Shown here in pieces: positions 7,903-14,342 of a DNA stretch of 20,290 bases (the stretch's first letter is position 1; the number at the start of each line of letters is the position of its first letter). This DNA comes from SIG205 sp045545595. GTDB taxonomy: Bacteria > Bacillota_I > Bacilli_A > RF39 > UBA660. Position numbers and translations under genes: made by a program. Under the pieces are notes generated by a model, which was given only the letters and a program-made list of their open reading frames with translations, made no database searches and was not told the DNA's origin. Where the stretch lies: contig JAZQBG010000012.1 in assembly GCA_045545595.1 (NCBI GenBank), positions 1-20,290 on the forward strand, given 5' to 3'.

Positions 7903-7927
7903 AAAAGACTAAAAAATATGTTACTAT
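7899..7927 (+). promoter_or_regulatory. Probable promoter of the thrS T-box transcript
   Basis: TTGAAA (7899-7904), 17-nt spacer, TACTAT (7922-7927, 4 of 6). It overlaps the lipoprotein stop codon and would start RNA near 7934, just ahead of the T-box stem I. Confidence 0.5.
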
Positions 7928-7933
7928 GTATTT

Positions 7934-8141
7934 AAGTTTTAAACAACTGTGAAAAGGACATGATTATTTAATAAGATTTTATAGAGAGCTAAAGTTTGGT
8001 GTAATTTAGTATTCAAGTTAAATAGTTACTACCTTGGAGTTAACCTTGTAATGAGGATTCGGGATTACCCGTTATTGTAATTAAGTTAAAAGGTAGGATG
8101 GTACCGCGTATAAACGCTCCTTATATAGGAGTGTTTTTTTG
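7934..8141 (+). ncRNA. T-box riboswitch, threonine type, upstream of thrS
   Basis: Leader RNA that senses uncharged tRNA-Thr and permits read-through into the synthetase operon. Seen: the conserved T-box AGGTAGGATGGTACCGCG at 8091-8108 with the UGGU bulge (8099-8102) that would pair with the tRNA 3' end and an A discriminator base; the stem-I AGAGAG element at 7983-7988; a specifier region at 8028-8033 reading ACT then ACC followed by TTGGAG, both Thr codons, with ACT (8028-8030) the likelier specifier from spacing; a GGG/CCC hairpin near 8060-8071; and a terminator whose 5' arm (CTCCTT) can alternatively pair with AAGG of the T-box to form the antiterminator. The 5' end is inferred from the promoter. 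Confidence 0.95.
8113..8141 (+). terminator. Regulated terminator of the T-box
   Basis: A 9-bp stem (AACGCTCCT with AGGAGTGTT, one G.T pair), 5-nt loop and a T8 run. It is competed by the T-box antiterminator. Confidence 0.9.
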
Positions 8142-8164
8142 TTTAGATGGGGGATAGAGCAGTA

Positions 8165-8398
8165 ATGATGGATAGTTATTATAGAGATTTGGATTTAGAT
8201 ATTAATTTGATTGAAACAATTTTATTGGTTCAAGATGATTTGGGTAAAGAACGAACGAATAAGTTGATTTCATTATTAAATAAAAAAATGAAAAAAAGAT
8301 ATAGTCGTGAAACTAAAACAAAAGATACTAAAAAGAGTTTAGTTAAATATAAAACTATTAATTTTATGGATAGGAGAATGAAAAATGATAAATATTAA
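8165..8398 (+). CDS. 77-residue unknown protein inside the threonine T-box operon
   Basis: The protein has an acidic N-terminus (MMDSYYRDLDLD), a central helical stretch (about 13-43, INLIETILLVQDDLGKERTN...) and a strongly basic C-terminal half rich in Lys and Arg, so it may bind nucleic acid; no family is recognised and it does not resemble a TGS domain. An in-frame ATG at 8147 directly follows the terminator T tract and has no ribosome site, whereas GGGGGAT (8149-8155) sits 9 nt before ATG 8165 (ATG 8168 is also possible). It ends 14 nt inside thrS, and the thrS ribosome site lies within its coding region, implying coupled translation. It could be a genuine small protein or a translated leader that activates thrS; codon content looks coding. 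Confidence 0.65.
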   Translation: MMDSYYRDLDLDINLIETILLVQDDLGKERTNKLISLLNKKMKKRYSRETKTKDTKKSLVKYKTINFMDRRMKNDKY

Positions 8399-10139
8399 AG
8401 AAAATGAAAAATTAAATATTTTAAACCACAGTTGTGCGCACCTTTTAGCGCATGCAATACATAAACTTTATCCAAATGCTAAATTTTGGGTTGGACCAGT
8501 AATAGAAAGTGGATTCTATTATGATATCGATTTAGGAGAAGATGTTTTAACTGAAGAAGATTTACCTAAAATAGAAAAAGAAATGAAAAAAATAGCTAAA
8601 TCTGATAAGTTAATTAAAAGAATTGAATTATCTAAAGATGAAGCTTTAGATATGTTTAAAGATGATTTATATAAGTTAGATTTAATTGAAAGAATGGATG
8701 AAGAAGAAACAGTAATATCAGCGTATAAACAAGATGATTTTATTGACCTATGTAGAGGACCTCATATGCCTACAACTAAATCAATGAAATATTTTAAATT
8801 AATTAAATTTAGTGGTGCTTATTGGAAAGGTGACGCTAAAAATAAAATGCTTCAAAGAATATATGGTGTTTGCTTTGAAAATGAAGAAGATTTAAATGAA
8901 TATTTAAATGAACTTGAAGAAGCAAAATTAAGAGATCATAGAAAAATAGGAAAAGATTTGAGTATTTTTATGTCTCATGATTTAGTAGGTAAAGGAATGC
9001 CTTTATGGTTACCAAATGGCGCAACTATAAGAAAACAATTAGAAAATTATATATATGAAAAAGAGAGAAATATGGGTTATTACCATGTATATACTCCTTG
9101 TGTAGGTACAGTTGATTTATATAAAACTTCAGGACATTGGGATCACTATAAAGAAAATATGTTTCCATCAATGAAAGTAGATGAAGAAGAATTCGTACTT
9201 CGTCCAATGAACTGTCCACATCATATGTTAGTATATGGAAATGATTTACACTCATATCGTGATTTACCAATAAGAATAGGGGAATTCGCTACTGATTTTA
9301 GATATGAAGCTAGTGGTGCAGTTAAAGGTCTTGAAAGAGTTAGATGTATGTGTCAAAATGATGCTCATCTTTTTGTAAGACCTGATCAAATTGGAGAAGA
9401 ATTTAAAAAAGTTGTCTCTTTGATTCTTGATGTGTATAAAGACTTTGGACTTGAAAATTATAAATTTAGATTATCATTAAGAGATCCAGAAGACAAAGAA
9501 AAATATTTTGATGATGATGACATGTGGAATGAAGCAGAATCAAAACTTAGAGAAGTTTTAAATGAACTTGACGTTGAATACTTCGAAGCAGTAGGAGAAG
9601 CAGCTTTCTATGGACCTAAACTTGATGTAGAAGTAAAACCTGCAGTCGGTCCTGAAATAACACTTTCTACTTGTCAATTAGATTTCTTACTTCCAAGAAA
9701 ATTTGAATTAACGTATGTAGATAAAGATGGTAGCAAAAAGACTCCAGTTGTTCTTCATAGAGCTATCTTTGGAACTTTTGATAGATTTACTGCATTTATC
9801 TTAGAGGAAACTAAAGGTGTATTACCAGTATGGATTGCTCCAATACAAGTAAATGTTATACCAGTAAATAATCAATACCACTTAAATTATGCAGAAGAAA
9901 TTTATAATATATTAAAAGAAAATGGATTTAGAGTAGAACTAGATAATAGAGAAGAAAAATTGGGATATAAAATGAGAGAAAGTGTAATTAAAAAAATACC
10001 ATATTCTATAATATTAGGACAAAAAGAAGTGGATAATAAAAACATTAGTTATAGAATTCATGGTAGTGAAGAAACTGTTACTGTTTCTATAGATGAGTTT
10101 GTTAATTTAATAAAAAATGAAATTAATGATAAAATGTAA
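8385..10139 (+). CDS. thrS: Threonyl-tRNA synthetase lacking the N-terminal TGS domain
   Basis: 584 residues, about 60 shorter than B. subtilis ThrS. Charges tRNA-Thr in the cytoplasm. It starts directly in the editing domain: HSCAH (H15, H19) and CRGPH (C123, H127) keep all four editing-site residues that clear Ser-tRNA-Thr. The class II core follows with zinc ligands C277 (in MNCPHH), H328 and H458 (in LHRA), motif 2 FRYEASGA (about 305) and motif 3 GTFDRF (about 463-468, with Asp where Glu is usual). The C-terminal anticodon-binding domain (from about 480) is present. No upstream in-frame coding could supply the TGS domain; ATG 8385 has AGGAG 8 nt ahead. TGS-less ThrRS forms are known in Mollicutes. 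It is controlled by the upstream T-box and ends at its own terminator. Confidence 0.96.
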   Translation: MINIKENEKLNILNHSCAHLLAHAIHKLYPNAKFWVGPVIESGFYYDIDLGEDVLTEEDLPKIEKEMKKIAKSDKLIKRIELSKDEALDMFKDDLYKLDLIERMDEEETVISAYKQDDFIDLCRGPHMPTTKSMKYFKLIKFSGAYWKGDAKNKMLQRIYGVCFENEEDLNEYLNELEEAKLRDHRKIGKDLSIFMSHDLVGKGMPLWLPNGATIRKQLENYIYEKERNMGYYHVYTPCVGTVDLYKTSGHWDHYKENMFPSMKVDEEEFVLRPMNCPHHMLVYGNDLHSYRDLPIRIGEFATDFRYEASGAVKGLERVRCMCQNDAHLFVRPDQIGEEFKKVVSLILDVYKDFGLENYKFRLSLRDPEDKEKYFDDDDMWNEAESKLREVLNELDVEYFEAVGEAAFYGPKLDVEVKPAVGPEITLSTCQLDFLLPRKFELTYVDKDGSKKTPVVLHRAIFGTFDRFTAFILEETKGVLPVWIAPIQVNVIPVNNQYHLNYAEEIYNILKENGFRVELDNREEKLGYKMRESVIKKIPYSIILGQKEVDNKNISYRIHGSEETVTVSIDEFVNLIKNEINDKM

Positions 10140-10146
10140 ATTTTGA

Positions 10147-10175
10147 AGATGAAAGTTAATGCTTTCATTTTTTTT
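10147..10175 (+). terminator. Intrinsic terminator after thrS
   Basis: A 9-bp stem (AGATGAAAG with CTTTCATTT), 6-nt loop, and a T run continuing to 10175. Confidence 0.78.
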
Positions 10176-10195
10176 GTTTATAAGATTTTTAATTT

Positions 10196-10224
10196 TTGAC
10201 ATGTTTTCTAATCAATTTTAGTAT
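10196..10224 (+). promoter_or_regulatory. Candidate promoter for the YhcG-family gene
   Basis: A perfect -35 TTGACA (10196-10201) stands 17 nt before a weak -10 TAGTAT (10219-10224). A second candidate, TTGACT (10234-10239) followed by TTAATT, lies just downstream. Either one places the start after 10230, against a gene start at 10234. Confidence 0.4.
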
Positions 10225-10278
10225 ATCTATGTTTTGACTATCTTTTTGAATTGTATTAATTTATATGTGGTGATGTTA

Positions 10279-11169
10279 ATGAATTACTATAATGAAATAA
10301 AGGAAAAATTAATAAAATGTGAAATATATGATAGAAATAAGGATTATTCAAAAGATAGAAATAAAGTTAAGGTATATTTTGAAACTGGAAAACTATTAAG
10401 TGAAGCAGGAAAAGAATATGGAAAAAACATAATAAAACAATATTCAGAAAAATTAATGATTGAAGTTGGTAAAAAATACAATGAAAGAACGTTATATGGA
10501 ATGAGAAAATTCTATATCGTATTTAGTAATGAAAATTTGAACCCACTGGGTTCAAAATTAAGTTGGAGTCATTACAGAGAATTATTAGTAGTTAAAAATA
10601 TTGATGCAATTAAATATTATATTGGTGTTTGTGAAAAAAACAAATTATCTAAAAGAGAATTACAGGAAAGAATTAAAAATCATGAATACGATAGACTAAG
10701 TGATGAAACTAAAAACAAATTAATGAAGTCAGATCAATTAAAAGTGTATGACTTGGTCCCTAATCCAATAATAATTAAATCAAATATATTTAACGAAAAC
10801 TTAACTGAATATGCCCTAAAACAAATGATACTAAATAATCTAGATGAATTCTTATCACAGTTAGGTAGTGGATTTGCTTACGTTGGCAATGAATATAAAA
10901 TTAAATTAGGAGATAAATATAATTATATTGATTTATTATTATTTAATTATGAATTTAATTGTTTTATAGTTGCAGAATTAAAAGTAACTGAACTAAAGAA
11001 AGAACACATTGGTCAAATTGAAGTTTATATGAATTATGTTGATGAAAATTTAAAGAGAGAACATCAAAATAAAAGCATTGGAATTATAATTTGTAAACAA
11101 GATAATAAATATATAATAAAATATTGTTCTGATGAAAGAATTATAGCTAGAGTTTATAAATTAGTGTGA
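10279..11169 (+). CDS. YhcG-family PD-(D/E)XK nuclease domain protein (DUF1016)
   Basis: 296 residues. The N-terminal half (about 30-130) matches the YhcG N-domain: VYFETGKLLSEAGKEYGKNI, NERTLYGMRKFY and LSWSHYRELL are hallmark segments. The C-terminal half is a restriction-enzyme-like fold with D218 (YIDLLLF) and E233-L-K235 (VAELKV), a complete PD-(D/E)XK catalytic set, so nuclease activity is plausible. Family members (DUF1016) are widespread accessory genes of unsettled function, often near restriction-modification or mobile regions. An extended ribosome site GGTGAT supports ATG 10279; ATG 10273 and a TTG at 10234 are alternatives. It lies alone between the thrS terminator and the hisS promoter, interrupting two aminoacyl-tRNA synthetase units, which suggests insertion of an accessory gene. 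Confidence 0.85.
   Translation: MNYYNEIKEKLIKCEIYDRNKDYSKDRNKVKVYFETGKLLSEAGKEYGKNIIKQYSEKLMIEVGKKYNERTLYGMRKFYIVFSNENLNPLGSKLSWSHYRELLVVKNIDAIKYYIGVCEKNKLSKRELQERIKNHEYDRLSDETKNKLMKSDQLKVYDLVPNPIIIKSNIFNENLTEYALKQMILNNLDEFLSQLGSGFAYVGNEYKIKLGDKYNYIDLLLFNYEFNCFIVAELKVTELKKEHIGQIEVYMNYVDENLKREHQNKSIGIIICKQDNKYIIKYCSDERIIARVYKLV
10536..10556. repeat. Perfect 21-bp palindrome inside the YhcG-family gene
   Basis: TTTGAACCCA, one C, then TGGGTTCAAA. It encodes part of NLNPLGSK at residues 86-93, between the two hallmark segments. Its CCCACTGGG core is markedly GC-rich for this window. Confidence 0.8.
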
Positions 11170-11189
11170 AATAATATTAATTTATTAGA

Positions 11190-11220
11190 TAGTTACATTT
11201 ACAAATGTGACTATTTTTTG
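11190..11220 (+). terminator. Intrinsic terminator after the YhcG-family gene
   Basis: A 10-bp stem (TAGTTACATT with AATGTGACTA, one T.G pair), 4-nt loop and T6. Confidence 0.82.
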
Positions 11221-11226
11221 TATAAT
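11198..11226 (+). promoter_or_regulatory. hisS-aspS operon promoter embedded in the upstream terminator
   Basis: TTTACA (11198-11203, 5 of 6) lies in the terminator loop, followed by a 17-nt spacer and a perfect TATAAT (11221-11226). RNA would start near 11233, leaving about 14 nt, nearly all ribosome site, before ATG 11247. There is therefore no room for a T-box. Confidence 0.75.
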
Positions 11227-11246
11227 TTTAAACAGGAGATGATATT

Positions 11247-12563
11247 ATGATTACTAAACCAAAAGGGTGTTATGACATATATGGAACGGAAGCAAAAAAA
11301 TGGCAATATTTAAATCAAGTTATAGATTGTATAATGGAAAAATATAATTATGGATTTATACGTACTCCAATTTTTGAATCAACAGAATTATTCCACAGAG
11401 GAGTAGGAGAAACTACTGACATGGTTACTAAAGAAACATACGACTTTAAAGACCGTGGTGATAGACTTATGACATTAAGACCAGAAGGTACAGCTGGTGT
11501 TGTTAGAAGCTATATTGAAAATAAAATGTATGGGGATGTTCAACCAATAAAATTATATTACAACGGAACAATGTATAGATATGAAAGACCACAATCAGGA
11601 AGAGATAGAGAACTTACACAATTTGGTGTAGAAGTATTAGGTAGTGATGATCCTATTACTGATGCAGAAGTAATAAGTATTCCAGTTAATATATTTAAGT
11701 TATTAGGATTAAAAGAAATAAAAGTTAATATCAATTCATTAGGTGATACTGAATCAAGAAATAACTATAGAGAAGTTCTAATAAATTACTTTAAACCACA
11801 TATAAATGAATTATGTGAAGATTGTAAAAATAGACTAGAAAAAAATCCGCTTAGAATCCTAGATTGTAAAGTAGATAAAGATTTAGATATAATGAAAAAT
11901 GCACCTATTACTCTTGATTATCTAAATGAAACAAGTAAAGAAAGATTTAACTTAGTAAAAGAGTATTTAGATGCAATGGAAATAGAGTATGAAGTAGTAC
12001 CAACGTTAGTTAGAGGTATAGATTATTACAATCATACAGTATTTGAAATTGAAGCTAAAGTAGAAGGATTTGGAAGTAACAATGTTTTAGCAGCAGGTGG
12101 AAGATACAATGGTTTAGTTAATTTACTTGGTGGACCTGAAACATGTGGCATAGGTTTTGCAGCAGGTCTTGGAAGAATTATACTAGCTTTAGATAAAGAA
12201 GGTATAGAATTACCTATAAATAATTCAAACGATATATTTGTAATGTATGTAAATGAAGTAGAAAAGAAAATTGCAACAGGTTTAGTACAAGAACTTAGAA
12301 TGAATGGATTTAGTGTAGAAACTGAATATAATGGTAGAAGTTTAAAAAGTCAATTTAAACAAGCAGATAGATTAAATAGTAAATTATTAATTATTTTAAA
12401 TAGTGAAGAATTAGAACAAGGACAAATTAAAGTTAAAAATAATATTACAAAAGTAGAAAAATTAGTTAGTGTTATGGATTTAATGGAACACTTAGATTCA
12501 GAACTATCTGGTGATGATTGTTGTCATGACGATGGATGTAATTGTCATCATAACAATGAATAA
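11247..12563 (+). CDS. hisS: Histidyl-tRNA synthetase with a Cys/His-rich C-terminal tail
   Basis: 438 residues, class II synthetase charging tRNA-His. Seen: the N-terminal KPKGCYDIYG, motif-2 region MYRYERPQSGRDRE...QFG, the histidine-binding LVRGIDYYNHTVFE, and motif 3 GIGFAAGLGRI; a C-terminal anticodon-binding domain spans about 325-415. The first 420 residues match the usual length. The last 16 residues carry C425-C426-H427, C431, C433 and H434-H435 between acidic and Asn residues, an extension that looks metal-binding and is not part of the normal fold. AGGAGATGAT precedes the ATG. It heads an operon with aspS 21 nt downstream, the same order as in B. subtilis, but without the T-box that controls the B. 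subtilis operon. Confidence 0.95.
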   Translation: MITKPKGCYDIYGTEAKKWQYLNQVIDCIMEKYNYGFIRTPIFESTELFHRGVGETTDMVTKETYDFKDRGDRLMTLRPEGTAGVVRSYIENKMYGDVQPIKLYYNGTMYRYERPQSGRDRELTQFGVEVLGSDDPITDAEVISIPVNIFKLLGLKEIKVNINSLGDTESRNNYREVLINYFKPHINELCEDCKNRLEKNPLRILDCKVDKDLDIMKNAPITLDYLNETSKERFNLVKEYLDAMEIEYEVVPTLVRGIDYYNHTVFEIEAKVEGFGSNNVLAAGGRYNGLVNLLGGPETCGIGFAAGLGRIILALDKEGIELPINNSNDIFVMYVNEVEKKIATGLVQELRMNGFSVETEYNGRSLKSQFKQADRLNSKLLIILNSEELEQGQIKVKNNITKVEKLVSVMDLMEHLDSELSGDDCCHDDGCNCHHNNE

Positions 12564-12584
12564 ATAATATTAGAAGGTGTAAAA

Positions 12585-14318
12585 ATGAAAAAATATTATA
12601 ATGGAGAATTTACAATTAAAAACTTAGGTGAAGAAGTAACACTATATGGATGGGTAGCAAAAAAACGTGATTTAGGTGGTTTAATTTTCATTGATTTAAG
12701 AGATAGAAGTGGAATTATACAAATAGTTATAGATCCAGAAAATGAAAATTATTCTAAAGCAATTGAAATTAAAAATGAATACGTATTAAAAGTAACTGGT
12801 AAAATAGTAGAACGTCAAAGTAAAAATAAAGATATTCCTACTGGTGAGATAGAAGTTAGTGTTAGTGAATTAGAAATATTAAATACATCTGATTTACTAC
12901 CAATTGAAATTAATGGTGAGGCTTTATCCTTAGAAGATACAAGATTAAAATATAGATATCTAGATCTAAGAAGACCAGAATTAAAAAAGAATTTCCTTAT
13001 TAGACATAAAATTACTCAAGCAGTTAGAAATTATTTGGATGAAAATGAATTTATAGATTTAGAAACTCCAATATTAACTAAATCAACTCCAGAAGGAGCA
13101 AGAGACTATTTAGTTCCATCTAGAATAAATAATGGTAAATTTTATGCATTACCTCAATCTCCTCAAATATTTAAACAATTATTAATGGTAGCAGGATTTG
13201 AAAGATATTATCAAATCGCTAAATGTTTTAGAGATGAGGATTTAAGAGCAGATAGACAACCAGAATTTACTCAAATAGATATGGAAATGAGCTTTGCCAA
13301 TGAAGAAGATATCTTCAGAATTTGTGAAGGTATGTTCAAAAAAGTATTTAAAGATGTAAAAGGAATAGATTTAGTTACTCCATTTGAAAGAATTAAATAT
13401 GATGATGCAATGGCAAAATATGGTAGTGATAAACCTGATACTAGATTTGAAATGTGTTTAAATAATATTACTGATATATTTAGTAATACTGAATTTGTAT
13501 TATTTAAAAATGTAATAGAGAATAGCGGAGTTATAAATGCAATAGTTGTTAAGAATAGTGCGGATAAATATTCTAGAAAAAACATTGATGAATTAACTGA
13601 ATTCGTTAAAAAATATGGAGCTAAAGGCTTAGCTTGGATGAAATATAATGATAATGAATTATCAGGAAGTATAGTTAAAAACTTAAGTGAAGATGAAACT
13701 AAAAATATTATTGATACTTTAAAACTAGAAAACAATGATTTAGTATTGATTGTAGCTGATAAGAAAAAAGTATCACAAGTATCTTTAGGCGCACTTAGAA
13801 ATAGATTAGCTAAAGAACTAAACTTAATAGACAACAATAAATTTAATTTCATATGGGTAACAGATTTCCCAATGTTTGAATATTCAGAAACTGAAGGAAG
13901 ATACATGTCAGCACACCATCCATTTACAATGCCAAAGGATGTGGATACATTAACCGATCCAGAAAACTGTTATGCAAGAGCATATGATGCAGTATTAAAT
14001 GGTTATGAACTAGCAAGTGGTAGTGTAAGAATACATGATAGAGAAACTCAAGCAAAAATATTTGATGCATTAAAAATCACTGAAGAAGAAGCTAACTTAA
14101 AGTTTGGTTTCTTACTTGAAGCCTTCAAATATGGAGCGCCACCTCATATTGGTATAGGATTCGGATTAGAAAGAATAGTAATGATTTTATGTGGAACAGA
14201 TAACATAAGAGATGTAGTTACTTTCCCAAAAACAGCTTCAGCAACTTGTCTTATGACAGAAGCACCAAATATAGTTGATGAAAAACAACTAGATGAATTA
14301 GGAATTAAAATAAAATAA
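12585..14318 (+). CDS. aspS: Aspartyl-tRNA synthetase
   Basis: 577 residues, close to the 592 of B. subtilis. Charges tRNA-Asp. Seen: N-terminal OB-fold anticodon domain (about 15-105: VTLYGWVAKKRDLGGLIFIDLRD), LKYRYLDLRRP (about 121-131), STPEGARDYLVPSR (167-180) for aspartate recognition, motif 2 FRDEDLRADRQPEFTQ (from 215), a bacterial-type insertion domain (about 290-400), and motif 3 GIGFGLERI (523-531), where Glu replaces the Asp common in bacterial GLDR. The ribosome site is AGAAGGTG, 8 nt before ATG. It lies 21 nt after hisS and 24 nt before the ClpX-like gene, with no terminator in either gap, so the three are co-transcribed. Whether the enzyme is discriminating or also makes Asp-tRNA-Asn cannot be told here. 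Confidence 0.96.
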   Translation: MKKYYNGEFTIKNLGEEVTLYGWVAKKRDLGGLIFIDLRDRSGIIQIVIDPENENYSKAIEIKNEYVLKVTGKIVERQSKNKDIPTGEIEVSVSELEILNTSDLLPIEINGEALSLEDTRLKYRYLDLRRPELKKNFLIRHKITQAVRNYLDENEFIDLETPILTKSTPEGARDYLVPSRINNGKFYALPQSPQIFKQLLMVAGFERYYQIAKCFRDEDLRADRQPEFTQIDMEMSFANEEDIFRICEGMFKKVFKDVKGIDLVTPFERIKYDDAMAKYGSDKPDTRFEMCLNNITDIFSNTEFVLFKNVIENSGVINAIVVKNSADKYSRKNIDELTEFVKKYGAKGLAWMKYNDNELSGSIVKNLSEDETKNIIDTLKLENNDLVLIVADKKKVSQVSLGALRNRLAKELNLIDNNKFNFIWVTDFPMFEYSETEGRYMSAHHPFTMPKDVDTLTDPENCYARAYDAVLNGYELASGSVRIHDRETQAKIFDALKITEEEANLKFGFLLEAFKYGAPPHIGIGFGLERIVMILCGTDNIRDVVTFPKTASATCLMTEAPNIVDEKQLDELGIKIK

Positions 14319-14342
14319 TCTTAGTAGTAGGGGGATTTTGGA

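Noticed and set aside
8147..8164. ATG at 8147 as start of the small gene before thrS
   Set aside because: It follows the terminator T tract with no ribosome site, while GGGGGAT lies between it and ATG 8165.
8165..8398. Small gene as a detached TGS domain of ThrRS
   Set aside because: The sequence is helical and charged, without the beta-grasp pattern of TGS domains.
13271..13906. Long open frame of 211 codons on the minus strand inside aspS
   Set aside because: It is antisense to a fully conserved synthetase, has no ribosome site, and its Ser/Leu/Phe-rich product is what the reverse complement of AT-rich coding DNA gives.
12585..14318. AspRS as AsnRS or a LysRS-type paralogue
   Set aside because: The bacterial insertion domain, STPEGARDYLVPSR and FRDEDLRADRQPEFTQ identify bacterial AspRS.
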